DNA of 64,000 nucleotides from Phycisphaerales bacterium (GCA_029260265.1 JAJDDO010000024.1:559458-623457), one strand, 5' to 3'. Counted from the stretch's first letter, positions 16,738 to 26,310 are shown. Notes: generated from the sequence alone by a model not told the origin. Translations and numbers: made by a program.

Positions 16738-19107
16738 ATGCCATCACCAGAATCTGCCATCGACCCGCTCGCCGACCACAAGTTTACCAACGCGCTCACG
16801 GACGAATCTTCGCCGTACTTGCTTCAGCATGCGCACAACCCGGTGGATTGGTGGCCTTGGTCTGATGAGGCCTTCGCCGAAGCGATCGAGCGAGGTGTTC
16901 CCGTCTTCCTCAGCATCGGGTACTCGACCTGTTACTGGTGCCATGTGATGGAACGCGAGAGCTTCGAGAACGAGCAGATCGCGCAGCAGATGAACGAGCA
17001 GTTTGTATGCATCAAGGTTGATCGTGAAGAGCGCCCGGATGTCGACGAGATATACATGGCGGCGACCCAGATTTTTTCGGGCTCGGGCGGCTGGCCGATG
17101 AGCGTATTCTTGGAACCGAAGTCTCGCAAACCGTTCTACGCGGGGACCTATTTCCCGCCCGAGCCCCGGTACGGGCGTCCGGGGATTGGGCAGATCCTTG
17201 ATTCACTTTCAAAGGCGTACAGGGATCGCCATGACGAGGTTGTTGAGCAGGCCGATTCGATTGCGCAAGCTGTGAAAGAGCAGGTTGCCGGTTCGCATGA
17301 CCCGGTCGCGGTCGGGCGGGCACAAGTTACAAGGACGACCGCGGGCTTGCTCCAGCGGTTTGATCGCACCAACGGCGGGTTCGGCGATGCTCCCAAGTTT
17401 CCGCAGCCCGTATACCTCGAGTACTTGATGGATATGCGGGCGGTCACCAATGATGAAACCGTTGAGCAGATCGACGCGGTGCTCAAGACCACGCTGGACA
17501 ATATGGCGCTCGGCGGGATCAATGACCAGATCGGTGGCGGGTTCCACCGGTATGCGACCGATGCGATCTGGCTCGTGCCTCATTTTGAGAAGATGCTTTA
17601 TGACAACGCGCAGCTCGCCCATGTGTATGCTCGCGCAAGCAAGATCTACAACGACCCGTTCTATGCGCGGGTTGTCCGCAGAACGCTTGATTATGTTCTC
17701 GATGAGATGAGCGGGCCCGGCGAGCCCGGCGCGACCGGGTTCTTCAGCGCGCAAGACGCCGAGGTCGATGGGCGTGAGGGGCTTAACTACTTGTGGATGC
17801 ACGGCGAGTTCGACGGGGTGCTCGGGGCGGATGCGGGCTTTGCCGCCAGGGTGTACGGGCTCGATGCGGGCACGAACTTTCAAGATCCGCATCATCCAGA
17901 CGAACCCGCCCGCAATGTGCTCCGCATCGATGCTCGACCGGGGCAGGTTGCTTCAACGATGGCGATGAGTGATGAGGCGTTCGTCGAAAGGCTTGACGCG
18001 GTGAACGCCAAGCTGTATGCCGCACGACAGGCACGCAAGCAGCCGCGGCTTGACGACAAGGTCTTGTGCGGATGGAACGGGATGATGATCTCGGGTCTGG
18101 TCGCGGGCGGCGAGGCGTTGAATGAGCCAAGGTACATCGAGGCCGCTGAGCACGCGGGCGAGTTTTTGTACACCCACATGAGGACCGAGAACGGGCAGCT
18201 TGCACGGGCATACCGCGATGGAAAGGTAAAGATCCCGGGCGTGCTCGAGGACTATGCAATGTGCGTGCAGGGGCTGCTCTCGCTGCATCGATCGAAGCTC
18301 TCGCGAAATGGCTCTTCCTTGCCAAGAGCGATCGAGCTGATGGAGCAAGCCCATCAAATGTTCGGCGACGCGGACGGCGGGTACCACGACACGCGCGCGG
18401 ATCGCGATGATCTTTTCGTCCGTTCGCGTTCGGTGTATGACGGCGCGGTGCCTTCGGGGATCGGCGTGATGTTCGCCAACCTGGTCGAACTTGCAGAGCT
18501 GACCGAGGATGACAGATGGATCGATCGGGCGGTGGGGGCGTTGCGTTCGATGTCATCGCCGATCGCCCGCAACGGGATCGGGGTGATCAACTCAACGCGG
18601 CAACTGCTCGCGATGCTGGGGATGAGGGAGATGATCGGCGATCGGTACCAGTTTCTCGATGATGAAGTTGAAGGAAGCGAAGAGCAGCAAGAGCAGGGCG
18701 CGGTCCATGTGTTTGTCGACACCGACGAGATCACGGTTGGAGATGACACGCCGGCGGAGTTCACGGTGGCGATCGAAATCGATGCTGGTTTCCACATCAT
18801 CGCGGCGGATCCGGGCGAGGGCGAATCGGCGGCGTTGCTCGTGCCGATGCGTGTTGGATTGATCAGCGGCTCGGGGATCGCGGTGTACGCCGATTATCCT
18901 CCGGGCGTGGAGTACGGTGTTGATACCGTGGGCACCATCAATGTGCATTCCGGACGCATCGAGTTCACGGTTGCGGTCGAGAAGGCATCCGGTGTCGGGG
19001 TGAACCCGGGCGAGCCGTTGATCGGGCTGAGCTACCAGGCGTGCACAGATACCGCATGCCAGCAGCCGCGCACTGTTCAGTTGAATATCGCAGTCAAGAT
19101 CGATTGA
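16738..19107 (+). CDS. YyaL/DUF255 thioredoxin-like protein with C-terminal DsbD-alpha-like domain
   Basis: 789 residues. The N-terminal 170 residues are the DUF255 thioredoxin-like domain ([21 protein letters not shown], then the CYWCH redox motif, [12 protein letters not shown] and [11 protein letters not shown]). A six-hairpin glycosidase-like region follows (for example [20 protein letters not shown] and [12 protein letters not shown]). The last 120 residues look like a DsbD N-terminal (alpha) domain, ending with [16 protein letters not shown], where two Cys could form a redox pair. Cellular role unknown; the family is widespread from bacteria to humans. No signal peptide is seen, which is odd for a DsbD-alpha domain. 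It starts five bases after a TAGACT box. It converges on the HAD gene; the two stop codons sit in one palindrome. Confidence 0.82.
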   Translation: MPSPESAIDPLADHKFTNALTDESSPYLLQHAHNPVDWWPWSDEAFAEAIERGVPVFLSIGYSTCYWCHVMERESFENEQIAQQMNEQFVCIKVDREERPDVDEIYMAATQIFSGSGGWPMSVFLEPKSRKPFYAGTYFPPEPRYGRPGIGQILDSLSKAYRDRHDEVVEQADSIAQAVKEQVAGSHDPVAVGRAQVTRTTAGLLQRFDRTNGGFGDAPKFPQPVYLEYLMDMRAVTNDETVEQIDAVLKTTLDNMALGGINDQIGGGFHRYATDAIWLVPHFEKMLYDNAQLAHVYARASKIYNDPFYARVVRRTLDYVLDEMSGPGEPGATGFFSAQDAEVDGREGLNYLWMHGEFDGVLGADAGFAARVYGLDAGTNFQDPHHPDEPARNVLRIDARPGQVASTMAMSDEAFVERLDAVNAKLYAARQARKQPRLDDKVLCGWNGMMISGLVAGGEALNEPRYIEAAEHAGEFLYTHMRTENGQLARAYRDGKVKIPGVLEDYAMCVQGLLSLHRSKLSRNGSSLPRAIELMEQAHQMFGDADGGYHDTRADRDDLFVRSRSVYDGAVPSGIGVMFANLVELAELTEDDRWIDRAVGALRSMSSPIARNGIGVINSTRQLLAMLGMREMIGDRYQFLDDEVEGSEEQQEQGAVHVFVDTDEITVGDDTPAEFTVAIEIDAGFHIIAADPGEGESAALLVPMRVGLISGSGIAVYADYPPGVEYGVDTVGTINVHSGRIEFTVAVEKASGVGVNPGEPLIGLSYQACTDTACQQPRTVQLNIAVKID

Positions 19108-19124
19108 ATCAGATTATTGATTCA
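19105..19124. repeat. Palindrome joining two convergent stop codons
   Basis: TGAATCA (19105-19111), six bases, then TGATTCA (19118-19124), a perfect inverted repeat. The left arm begins with the TGA stop of the DUF255 gene, and the right arm holds the stop codon of the HAD gene on the other strand. There is no T-run, so it could be at most a weak bidirectional terminator. Confidence 0.6.
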
Positions 19125-19757
19125 GAGCACGCAATAGGTGCTGAGGTGCTTGCGCATCTGCATCGCAGGATCACCCAGCGGGTCGATCAGTTCGGCGCAC
19201 CATCCGAACTCGCGGGCGGCCTCTACATTGGCCTCGGTGTCCTCAAAGAACAGGATCTGATCGCCCATGCACCCCACGCGGCGTTCGAAGGCTGCGAAAA
19301 TTTTGTCATCCGGCTTGGCAAGTCCGAACAGGTGGCTTGCGTGCTGATGCTCGATGGTGGAGGCAACGGTGAACTCTTCTTCACGCCTCGCCCAGTGCAA
19401 CGCATTGGTGTTGGATAGCAACGCGGTGGAGACCGTGGGCAGGGCGTTGAGCTCGGCGACGAGGTCGTGCACGCCGGGGAACTCTTCGAGCAGCCATGCC
19501 TCGTGGATCGCGCGGACCTGGTCGGGGTCGTAGAGATCATCGGAAGCCTTGGAGATGTTGCGGAAAAAAGCCTTGTCGCTCATCTGCCCGGTGTGGTATC
19601 GCTTTGAGAGCTCGTCGAGCTTGCTCATGCACTTCTTTGCTGCTTTTTTATTGCAGACACTCACGCCCGCCGCCTGGCAGCCCTCTTCCCAGGTCCTGCA
19701 GATCTTCAGCAGCACGCCGCCCCAATCAAAGCAGACTAATCGAATATCATGCCCCAT
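19122..19757 (-). CDS. HAD-superfamily hydrolase (YihX-like phosphatase)
   Basis: 211 residues. Motif I is VCFDWGGVLL, with the nucleophilic Asp and a Gly at the second acid position, as in YihX-type phosphatases. Motif II is ALLSNTN, and the C-terminal part has LAKPDDKIF (Lys) and LFFEDTEANVEAAREFGW (acidic motif). It probably removes phosphate from a small phosphorylated metabolite; substrate unknown. The ATG at 19757 is preferred, with GAGGAG seven bases upstream; a GTG at 19763 would be too close to that site. It overlaps the end of truD by 11 bases and is the last gene of the DUF151-truD-HAD unit. Confidence 0.85.
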   Translation of the reverse strand: MGHDIRLVCFDWGGVLLKICRTWEEGCQAAGVSVCNKKAAKKCMSKLDELSKRYHTGQMSDKAFFRNISKASDDLYDPDQVRAIHEAWLLEEFPGVHDLVAELNALPTVSTALLSNTNALHWARREEEFTVASTIEHQHASHLFGLAKPDDKIFAAFERRVGCMGDQILFFEDTEANVEAAREFGWCAELIDPLGDPAMQMRKHLSTYCVL

Positions 19758-21051
19758 CTGCACGCTCCTCGTTTCCAGTGACCTTCATGATTTCATCCAT
19801 CACGGTTGTTGCGAACGAACCCCGAGGCAGATCAAACGCACACCGGATGTACAACCCGTGTTCGTCAGCGCCGGCTTCGACATCGGGGTCGATCACCGGG
19901 ATCCGCATCGGACGACGATCGCCTCCGATCATAGTGAACCCGTCCCTGGCTTCACACAACTCCATATCTTTTGTCGTGATCTCCGAGATTGCAAGGGCTC
20001 GGCGTTCACGATTCCCAACTTCACCGCCCGCGACCAGCATAGAAGTGCCCCACATGGGTCCTGAGGGGCATATCTCGAATCCTTGAAGCCGCTCGATCAA
20101 CTCAGGATCTGCAAGTTCGGCGTCTGTCACGGCAAAGCTCCGCCTCGATTTCATCACAAAGGCCAGATCACCTTGCTCCAACTCGCCCACGCTCCCCCCG
20201 AGAACCCGCTCGTTGAGCACGCGATTAAAGATCGCGGATTGGAAAGATGAAACATAAAAGCCCGCTGCGGTGGGGTCGATCGCGAGGATCGCTTGCTCAG
20301 GAGTCGCGCCATCTGCAAGCCTTTGCAATGCCCGATACTCGACCTTGAACACCTTGTGCATCAACTCAGACGCGCGGGCAAAGTCGCCCTCCGCGTAAGC
20401 CTGCCTCGCTTTGATCTGCCCCTTCGGCGAACCCTCGTGCGGGCAGAGTAACAGATCCAGCGTGCTCTGCGCATCGTTGAGCATCATCGAGCGTCCAACA
20501 AGATGGTTGTTCTGGAGGTACCCAAAGCGTTGGGGTCCGAATCGGTTCGGCACACCCCGCTCGGCCAATCGATCGAGTGACCGCTTCGCGTTGAGCACCG
20601 CGGTCGGACTGACGCCCCGGACCTTGATGGCGAAGCGGTTGCCGCTGAGGTGTCCGCGTTTGAGTTTGTTCTTATGGAGATCAACCCAGAGGATCCGTGC
20701 CTTGGTGTGCTCGAAGCTGGGGAAGTCTTCTGGTTTTTTGCCCGGTGTGTGAACAGAGAAGACCTGGCGCGTCAGCGCGTGCTTGTCCTTCAGCCCGGCG
20801 TGCCCGATCGCGTGGCGTTTGACATTGAAATGCCTCGCCAAAGCATCACGCATCTGCAGTGTCGAAAGCCCGTGGCGCTCTACGAAGAGGTAGATGTGTT
20901 CGCCCTCGCCGCATGGTTGGTACAGCGGGATTTCTTCAACAAAGAAATCCTCGTCGCGTTGCTTGAGCAGCCCCTTGGTGCCCGGGATATCACCCGTCAT
21001 AAACGCCGGCGCGGCGACCCCGGTGTCGAACTGTTCGTTGAGTGTGTTCAT
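19747..21051 (-). CDS. truD: tRNA pseudouridine(13) synthase TruD
   Basis: Makes pseudouridine at position 13 in the D-loop of tRNA-Glu. The 434-residue product has the N-terminal DFFVEEIPLYQPCGEGEH, the catalytic HAGLKDKHALTRQ with its Asp, NRFAIKVRGV, and the TRUD-domain segment NRFGPQRFGYLQNNHLVGR, quoted to 20 residues or fewer. It is somewhat longer than the E. coli enzyme (349). The start ATG overlaps the stop of the upstream DUF151 gene by four bases (ATGA), and its own end overlaps the HAD gene, so the three genes form a tightly coupled operon. Confidence 0.92.
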   Translation of the reverse strand: MNTLNEQFDTGVAAPAFMTGDIPGTKGLLKQRDEDFFVEEIPLYQPCGEGEHIYLFVERHGLSTLQMRDALARHFNVKRHAIGHAGLKDKHALTRQVFSVHTPGKKPEDFPSFEHTKARILWVDLHKNKLKRGHLSGNRFAIKVRGVSPTAVLNAKRSLDRLAERGVPNRFGPQRFGYLQNNHLVGRSMMLNDAQSTLDLLLCPHEGSPKGQIKARQAYAEGDFARASELMHKVFKVEYRALQRLADGATPEQAILAIDPTAAGFYVSSFQSAIFNRVLNERVLGGSVGELEQGDLAFVMKSRRSFAVTDAELADPELIERLQGFEICPSGPMWGTSMLVAGGEVGNRERRALAISEITTKDMELCEARDGFTMIGGDRRPMRIPVIDPDVEAGADEHGLYIRCAFDLPRGSFATTVMDEIMKVTGNEERADGA

Positions 21052-21482
21052 CGTTCGTTTTCGTCAATCATCCCCATGCCCGCGAGCTCGAGGACGCTGT
21101 CTTCGACAAAGATATCCGCACCATCGAGCACCGCCAGCGCGATGGCGTCGGATGGTCGGGCATCAACCTCAACGGATTCGCCGGTCCGATCGATCAGATC
21201 GAGCGTTGCGTAGAAGGTGCCGTGCTCGAGCGAGTTAATCGAGATGCTGATCAGCGTGGCGCCGAGGGCGTTGATTGTGGAAATGAGCAGCTCGTGGGTT
21301 TGCGGGCGCGCGTGCTCGGTTTCGGTGGCGCCGTCGCGGATGGCCAACGCTTCGATGGTCCCGATCACAATCGGGAACCATCGCGCCTGCCCGCAGATCG
21401 GATCAAGCTCGCGCAGCTCGATCATCTGGGCACCGGTGTGCTCACAGATCAGAATCCTCGATAGTTCCACCGGTATCCGCAT
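21048..21482 (-). CDS. Bifunctional nuclease family protein (DUF151)
   Basis: 144 residues. The family signature is clear: RWFPIVIGTIEALAI near residue 35, HELLISTINALGATL, TFYATLDLI and VDARPSDAIALAVLDGADIFV. Members have been reported to have DNase and RNase activity, but the biological role is unclear. First gene of a unit with truD (four-base overlap) and the HAD hydrolase. The start at 21482 lies five bases after a TAGAAT box and has no ribosome binding site. Confidence 0.88.
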   Translation of the reverse strand: MRIPVELSRILICEHTGAQMIELRELDPICGQARWFPIVIGTIEALAIRDGATETEHARPQTHELLISTINALGATLISISINSLEHGTFYATLDLIDRTGESVEVDARPSDAIALAVLDGADIFVEDSVLELAGMGMIDENER

Positions 21483-21487
21483 AGATG

Positions 21488-21493
21488 ATTCTA
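21488..21493 (-). promoter_or_regulatory. -10 box of the DUF151-truD-HAD unit, leaderless type
   Basis: TAGAAT on the reverse strand, five bases (CATCT) before the ATG at 21482, in the 42-bp gap after nnrE. Confidence 0.6.
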
Positions 21494-21524
21494 TGAACCC
21501 AAAGCGGCTCGGTGGGGCGATGGG

Positions 21525-22364
21525 CTACAAATTGCCGCTTTGATCGGCTATTCCGGCACTGGGCGATTGGACCAGGTTGCCAAGCCGACTCATCGCCTGA
21601 ATCGGGATGCCGATGTCCTCGACCACCACATGACCGAGCAGTCCTTGGGCGTGCAGGGCGGTGAACCCGGATTTGAGTGCTGCCAAGCTGACTGTCCGAT
21701 CGGCCTGTACGCACGGGGTGGAGGGCTGGCCTCGCTGGGCATCAAACCCGGAGGGCACATCGACAGCGAGAACCTGCGCACCGAGTTTCCGCTTGGCGTT
21801 GATGGCTTCAATCATCAGCTTGCTGATGCCTTCTGGTGCACGCTTGAGCCCGGTGCCGAAGATCGCATCGACGACCAGGGTGTCGGCAGCGATGGGCTCA
21901 AGATCAGATGCTTTGTCAGTGGTCACAGGGCCAAAGACTTCAGCATCGAGCCCGAGGCGGGTCACAATCCGCATATTGGTCGCGGCATCGCCGGTATATG
22001 AGTTCGGATCGATCAGAAGATGGATTTTCGGGTTGATCCGGTAGTTGGCGAGGCGTCGGGCAAGCACCAGCCCATCGCCGGCGTTGTTGCCCGGGCCGCA
22101 ATAGATCTCGACGCGTGGATTTGCGATGCCCCCGAGCATTTCGATCGCATGCTTACACAGCCCCGCGCCGGCGTTCTCCATCAGGGCAATCCCGGAGATG
22201 CCATACTCGGTGAGGCAGATCTCATCGAGCAATCGACAAGAATCCGCGTCCATCTCATAGATCGGATACGACGCCCGATCGGGTGTTGACGCGATCGGAG
22301 CCCGGATTGAAGGCTCGCGGGCAGCAAATGGATTCGGCTTTGCAGGGTTGTCTTGGCCCGTCAT
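21525..22364 (-). CDS. nnrE: NAD(P)H-hydrate epimerase
   Basis: Converts the R form of NAD(P)HX to the S form used by NnrD. The 279-residue product is a YjeF N-terminal (Rossmann-like) domain: ISGIALMENAGAG, YCGPGNNAGDGLVLARRL, the catalytic Asp region TLVVDAIFGTGLKR and VLAVDVPSGFD. About 40 residues precede the domain, including a low-complexity start. The partner dehydratase nnrD is encoded separately at 11.2 kb. A TAAACT box ends six bases before the ATG at 22364. Divergent from the glycosyltransferase gene, with only 39 bp between start codons. Confidence 0.92.
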   Translation of the reverse strand: MTGQDNPAKPNPFAAREPSIRAPIASTPDRASYPIYEMDADSCRLLDEICLTEYGISGIALMENAGAGLCKHAIEMLGGIANPRVEIYCGPGNNAGDGLVLARRLANYRINPKIHLLIDPNSYTGDAATNMRIVTRLGLDAEVFGPVTTDKASDLEPIAADTLVVDAIFGTGLKRAPEGISKLMIEAINAKRKLGAQVLAVDVPSGFDAQRGQPSTPCVQADRTVSLAALKSGFTALHAQGLLGHVVVEDIGIPIQAMSRLGNLVQSPSAGIADQSGNL

Positions 22365-22370
22365 GGTAGG

Positions 22371-22376
22371 AGTTTA
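22371..22376 (-). promoter_or_regulatory. -10 box of nnrE, leaderless type
   Basis: TAAACT on the reverse strand, six bases (CCTACC) before the nnrE ATG. Confidence 0.5.
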
Positions 22377-22389
22377 TCCCCCGGGCCCC

Positions 22390-22395
22390 TATCCT
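22390..22395 (+). promoter_or_regulatory. -10 box of the glycosyltransferase-ExbD-TonB unit
   Basis: TATCCT, eight bases before the ATG at 22404. The mRNA would carry only one to three bases of leader. It shares the 39-bp gap with the nnrE promoter. Confidence 0.45.
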
Positions 22396-22403
22396 TGTGG
22401 CAG

Positions 22404-23681
22404 ATGCCCACCCTGATGATGGACATTTTGATCATTTCGCTCAGCGTGCTCGCGGTGTTCAGCATGGTGTACTGGTCCACCGTTACCTGCTTTGTCATCT
22501 CGGCTCATCGGCGGTTCCCGACCGCGAGGGCGGGGATCGAGCTCGCCGAGCAATCTCCGCCCACCGCCCATGTCTGTGTGGTGATCCCCGCGCACAACGA
22601 AGCCGGGAACATCGCAACCCTGATTGAGTCGCTCAGATCCCAAGACTACGACCGGCTCCGCGTCGTGCTCGCGCTCGATCGTTGCTCGGATGACACCGCA
22701 GGCGTCGCACGCGAAGCGATCGGTGATGATCAACGATTCGAGATCATCGAGATCGACCAATGCCCCGTCGGTTGGGCGGGCAAGGTCCACGCGGCTCATC
22801 GCGGGTTCATGGATTCCAAGCACGCATCAGGTTCGGATATGGTGCTGTTCGCGGATGCGGACACCTGGTTCGACCCATCGTGTGTCCGCGCAGCGGTCGC
22901 GATCGGTCTTGATCGTGGGCTCGATCTGCTCTCGCTGCTCTCTACGCTCTCGACGGACGCATGGTACGAGCGGATCGTTCAGCCCTACACCGGCTTTGAG
23001 CTCGCACGCCAGTTTCCATTGACCAAGGTCAATCGTCGCCACAACGAGCATCAGCGTGCATTTGCCAACGGGCAGTTCATGCTTTTCCGCACCGCGAGCT
23101 ATAAGCAAATCGGCGGGCACGAGGCGGTCCAGGATGCCATTCTTGAAGACCTCGAGCTTGCCCGTCTTGTGATCGAGCATGAGATGCAGAGCACGGTGCT
23201 GCTCGCCGATCGGATGGTGCGCTGCCGGATGTATGAATCATGGAGCGGCTTCCAGCGAGGGTGGAAACGGATCTATACCGAATCAGCCAACCGCGAGATG
23301 CGTCGGCTCCGCCGGTATGCCCTGCGGGCACCGATGACCGGGCTGATGTATCCGATCGGTTCGCTGGTGTGCATCGGTATCGCGATTGCATTCGCACAGC
23401 CCAGCACCCGGTGGATCAACATCATCCTTGGGTCGCTCGGCTTTGCTTCGTGGGCGATTGCGATGGTCTTGGTGTTCAAAACGAGCCGATCGCGGCTGCG
23501 TGACATCCCTTCGGTGTTGATCGGGTGCGTGCTCGTTGGGCGGATCTTCGCCCAAGCCGCACGAGATCTCAAGCACGGGGCCCCGACGCAATGGGGGGGC
23601 AAGGAGTATTCGCGGATTGCTGCCGAGCAAGAGCGTGATACAGACCGCTGCTCACCTCAGAACCGCGCGGGAGCCGCCTGA
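22404..23681 (+). CDS. Family 2 glycosyltransferase, membrane-bound
   Basis: 425 residues. An N-terminal membrane helix (MMDILIISLSVLAVFSMVYW) is followed by a GT-A domain with VVIPAHNEAGN, the metal-binding DAD of VLFADADTWFDP, ILEDLELAR (acid/base region) and FQRGWKRIY (the Q/RxxRW-like motif of processive and related enzymes). Two or three hydrophobic segments close the protein (LMYPIGSLVCIGIAIAFA and IILGSLGFASWAIAMVLVF). It resembles HpnB-like transferases from hopanoid loci, but no hopanoid gene is nearby. Substrate unknown. The stop codon shares one base with the ExbD start (TGATG), so the three genes of this unit are coupled. Confidence 0.83.
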   Translation: MPTLMMDILIISLSVLAVFSMVYWSTVTCFVISAHRRFPTARAGIELAEQSPPTAHVCVVIPAHNEAGNIATLIESLRSQDYDRLRVVLALDRCSDDTAGVAREAIGDDQRFEIIEIDQCPVGWAGKVHAAHRGFMDSKHASGSDMVLFADADTWFDPSCVRAAVAIGLDRGLDLLSLLSTLSTDAWYERIVQPYTGFELARQFPLTKVNRRHNEHQRAFANGQFMLFRTASYKQIGGHEAVQDAILEDLELARLVIEHEMQSTVLLADRMVRCRMYESWSGFQRGWKRIYTESANREMRRLRRYALRAPMTGLMYPIGSLVCIGIAIAFAQPSTRWINIILGSLGFASWAIAMVLVFKTSRSRLRDIPSVLIGCVLVGRIFAQAARDLKHGAPTQWGGKEYSRIAAEQERDTDRCSPQNRAGAA

Positions 23682-24127
23682 TGCGTCGTGCTCGGAGAAC
23701 CATCCCCGATGCGCGCATCGAGATCACGCCGATGATCGATGTGGTGTTTTTGCTGCTGACCTTTTTCATCTTCTCGGTGGTATTGATGGTCCGGGCCGAT
23801 GTGCTTGATATCCAGCTGCCCGAGCTCAGCACCGAGCAGAGCGCCGAGCCGATGGTCCCGATCACTATCGCGATTGCGGAGAACGGTGCATTGTTGATCA
23901 ACCGCGAATCCGTCGTCAGCGGCGAGGTCATCACCCGTCTCAACGCGCTCCAGCAAGAGCACCCAGGGGTGCCGATCGTGATCGCGGTTGACACCCGATC
24001 GGACGCGGGCGTGCTGATCGGGCTCGTGGATCGTATGACCAGCGAGGGTATACGCTCGTTCAGCATCATCGGTCAGCGTGCTGCCCCAGAGACATCCAAC
24101 ACCGAGCCGAGCGCCAATCAGCCATGA
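23681..24127 (+). CDS. ExbD/TolR family proton-channel subunit
   Basis: 148 residues. The layout is that of ExbD: a basic N-terminus (MRRARRTIPDARIEITPMID), one membrane helix carrying the proton-binding Asp in PMIDVVFLLLTFFIFSVVLM, and a periplasmic domain. In known systems ExbD works with ExbB to drive TonB or TolA using the proton gradient. No ExbB gene is present here. It is fused by overlap to the glycosyltransferase upstream (one base) and the TonB-like gene downstream (four bases). Confidence 0.88.
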   Translation: MRRARRTIPDARIEITPMIDVVFLLLTFFIFSVVLMVRADVLDIQLPELSTEQSAEPMVPITIAIAENGALLINRESVVSGEVITRLNALQQEHPGVPIVIAVDTRSDAGVLIGLVDRMTSEGIRSFSIIGQRAAPETSNTEPSANQP

Positions 24128-25263
24128 GCACACAAGCGATCACAACATCAGTTGAGGGCGGATTGGGCGCAACACCGATTGTGATTGGCGTTGCGCTGGT
24201 GCTCAGCGTTGGGATTCACCTTGGCGCAGGGTGGTCGGTGTGGGTGTTGGGCGATTCGATGCCCTCGCGTGCTGCCAGCGAGATCGAGGATCTCGCCGTG
24301 ACAAGAATGGAGCCGAGCGAGGAAGATCTGGCATTGGGAATCGATGAGTCCAACTCGGCGACGATCAACTGGCTCGGGGTGGTAGAGAATGAGCAGGTCG
24401 GCGAGGCAACCGACTCTGTCGTAGACCAGGCTGCCCTCGTCAACAACCCCGGCGCATCGCCGAGCCCGCAGCAAAGCCAGCCTTCTGCCCAATCCGATAC
24501 CCAGCCGACCGCCCAAACGCAGCAACCAGATCCAGAGACTCAGACGGATGCTGAACCCGAGCCAGAACAACCCACTCCGCCCGTGCAGACGACACCGATC
24601 GATGTTCCCGAGCTTGTAGAATCCCCCGAAGCCGAGATCGTCGTGCCCAAACCGTTCGAAGCCGATCAGCCCGAACCTGAACCATCTAGACCCGACGAGA
24701 TCAAGTCCCCCGAGTCACCGACCACCAAACCGACCACCAAACCGACACCTGAGCCGACACCCGTCGAGCGCGAGCCCGCCGCGCCCAAGGAGCCCGTTGC
24801 CAAACCAGCACCCGAGCCCCCAGCGAAGCCGACGGTTGATTCGCCCGCGGGCAAGCCCGGCGAACTCTCCGAGCGAGAAGCCATCGCGATGGCAACGGAT
24901 GTCGTTTATGACCAGATGCACCGCCCACTGGTATCCAACGGCATTGAGCTCATCACCAAGCAGCCCAAATACCCGTGGTCAGTCCGCAATGCAGCGATGC
25001 CAAAGAACGCCATTGTGATCATCCGGTTTGGGCGTGACGGTCGGGTGAAGTCTGCGGATTTCTTGGTTTCCAAGGATGGTAAAAGACGCTATGACACGGG
25101 GATGCTCGAAGTCGACTCGCCTTTGCTCGCAGCGATCTACCAATGGCGTGCGAAGGGCGAGAGGCTGCTCGATATTGATCCAGATGATCCGAACGCAATA
25201 ATCGAGATCCCGATGCGGATCTTGTTCTCCAAACCTCGCGCAAAGAAAACGGACGAGCAGTAA
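24124..25263 (+). CDS. TonB-like energy transducer
   Basis: 379 residues. One N-terminal membrane helix (PIVIGVALVLSVGIHLGAGW) is followed by a long Pro/Glu/Gln-rich spacer (about residues 105-255, including repeated TTKPTTKPTPEPTP-type stretches) that could span the periplasm. A C-terminal domain of about 120 residues follows, with KYPWSVRNAAMPKNAIVIIR and a FGRDGRVKSADFLVS strand, as in TonB C-terminal domains. The usual YP motif near the domain start appears as KYPW. It likely passes energy from an ExbB/ExbD motor to an outer-membrane partner. No TonB-dependent receptor is nearby. It converges on floA, 42 bp away. Confidence 0.78.
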   Translation: MSTQAITTSVEGGLGATPIVIGVALVLSVGIHLGAGWSVWVLGDSMPSRAASEIEDLAVTRMEPSEEDLALGIDESNSATINWLGVVENEQVGEATDSVVDQAALVNNPGASPSPQQSQPSAQSDTQPTAQTQQPDPETQTDAEPEPEQPTPPVQTTPIDVPELVESPEAEIVVPKPFEADQPEPEPSRPDEIKSPESPTTKPTTKPTPEPTPVEREPAAPKEPVAKPAPEPPAKPTVDSPAGKPGELSEREAIAMATDVVYDQMHRPLVSNGIELITKQPKYPWSVRNAAMPKNAIVIIRFGRDGRVKSADFLVSKDGKRRYDTGMLEVDSPLLAAIYQWRAKGERLLDIDPDDPNAIIEIPMRILFSKPRAKKTDEQ

Positions 25264-25305
25264 TCTCGCCCGGTGGTGAGGGACTTTGGTTTTATCTCGG
25301 GATGA

Positions 25306-26310
25306 TTAGTCTTCTTCGCCCGCGATTGAATCACGCATTGAGGTGTCGGCCTCGATGTTCTTCATCTTGTAAAAATCCATGATCCCCATGTTGCCAGCGC
25401 GGAATGCGTCCGCCATTGCTTTGGGAACCTCTGCCTCGGCGAGTACGACCAAGGCCTGGTTTTTCTGGATGTCCGCCTTGTGTTCTTGCTCTTGGGCGAC
25501 CGCCATTGCCCGGCGTTTTTCGGCCTCGGCTTGGAACCGGTGCTTGTCGGCCTCGGCCTGGTCGGCCTGCAGCTTGGCGCCGATGTTCGTCCCGACATCA
25601 ATGTCGGCGATATCAATCGAGAGAATCTCGAACGCGGTGCCCGAATCAAGCCCGCGGGCGATCACAGATTTCGAGATCGCGTCCGGGTTCTCGAGCACTT
25701 CTTTGTGTGAACCGGCCGAGCCGATGCTTGAAACGATGCCCTCACCCACACGGGCAACAACGGTTTCTTCGGTTGCACCGCCGATGAGTTGCCCGATGTT
25801 GGTCCGCACGGTCACGCGGGCGCGGGCCTTGAGCTGGATGCCGTCCTTGGCGACGGCGTCGATCGTTCCTCGTCCAAGATTCGGATTTGGGCAATCGATC
25901 ACCTTGGGGTTCACCGAGGTATTCACCGCATCGAGGATGTCTCGCCCAGCGAGGTCGATCGCGGTGGCGACATTCCAAGGCAGCTCGATCCGCGCATTCT
26001 GGGCTGCGATCAACGCGCGAACGACGGTGATGATGTTCCCGCCCGCGAGGTAATGGGTCTCGAGCATGTTGGTGGAGATATCGAGCCCCGATTTAACCGC
26101 CGCGATTCGCTGCCTGACGATAACGGTGGGCTCGACCTTCCGGAAGCGCATCGCCACGATATCAAACAGCCCGACCTTGGCGTTGGAGAGCAATGCCTGG
26201 AACCAGAGCGAGAAATACTGGGCGAGAATCGCGATGATGACGAGCACGACGATGACGCCGACGCCGATGCCGATCCATGCGATTGTGGGGATGGCTGCAA
26301 GTGTGTACAT
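25306..26310 (-). CDS. floA: Flotillin-like protein FloA
   Basis: A membrane-microdomain scaffold protein. The 334-residue product begins with a hydrophobic hairpin ([20 protein letters not shown]) and continues with an SPFH domain ([40 protein letters not shown]). It ends with a coiled-coil region rich in Ala, Glu and Lys ([20 protein letters not shown]). Length and order match FloA (UPF0365). GGAG lies six bases before the ATG. It is the last gene of a long NfeD - short NfeD - floA unit; NfeD and flotillins are often encoded together and are thought to act together in the membrane. Confidence 0.93.
   Translation of the reverse strand: MYTLAAIPTIAWIGIGVGVIVVLVIIAILAQYFSLWFQALLSNAKVGLFDIVAMRFRKVEPTVIVRQRIAAVKSGLDISTNMLETHYLAGGNIITVVRALIAAQNARIELPWNVATAIDLAGRDILDAVNTSVNPKVIDCPNPNLGRGTIDAVAKDGIQLKARARVTVRTNIGQLIGGATEETVVARVGEGIVSSIGSAGSHKEVLENPDAISKSVIARGLDSGTAFEILSIDIADIDVGTNIGAKLQADQAEADKHRFQAEAEKRRAMAVAQEQEHKADIQKNQALVVLAEAEVPKAMADAFRAGNMGIMDFYKMKNIEADTSMRDSIAGEED

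Noticed and set aside
25265-25281. CTCGCC/GGTGAG hairpin between the TonB-like gene and floA
   Set aside because: Six pairs with a G-T pair and only a weak T-rich stretch; not convincing as a terminator.
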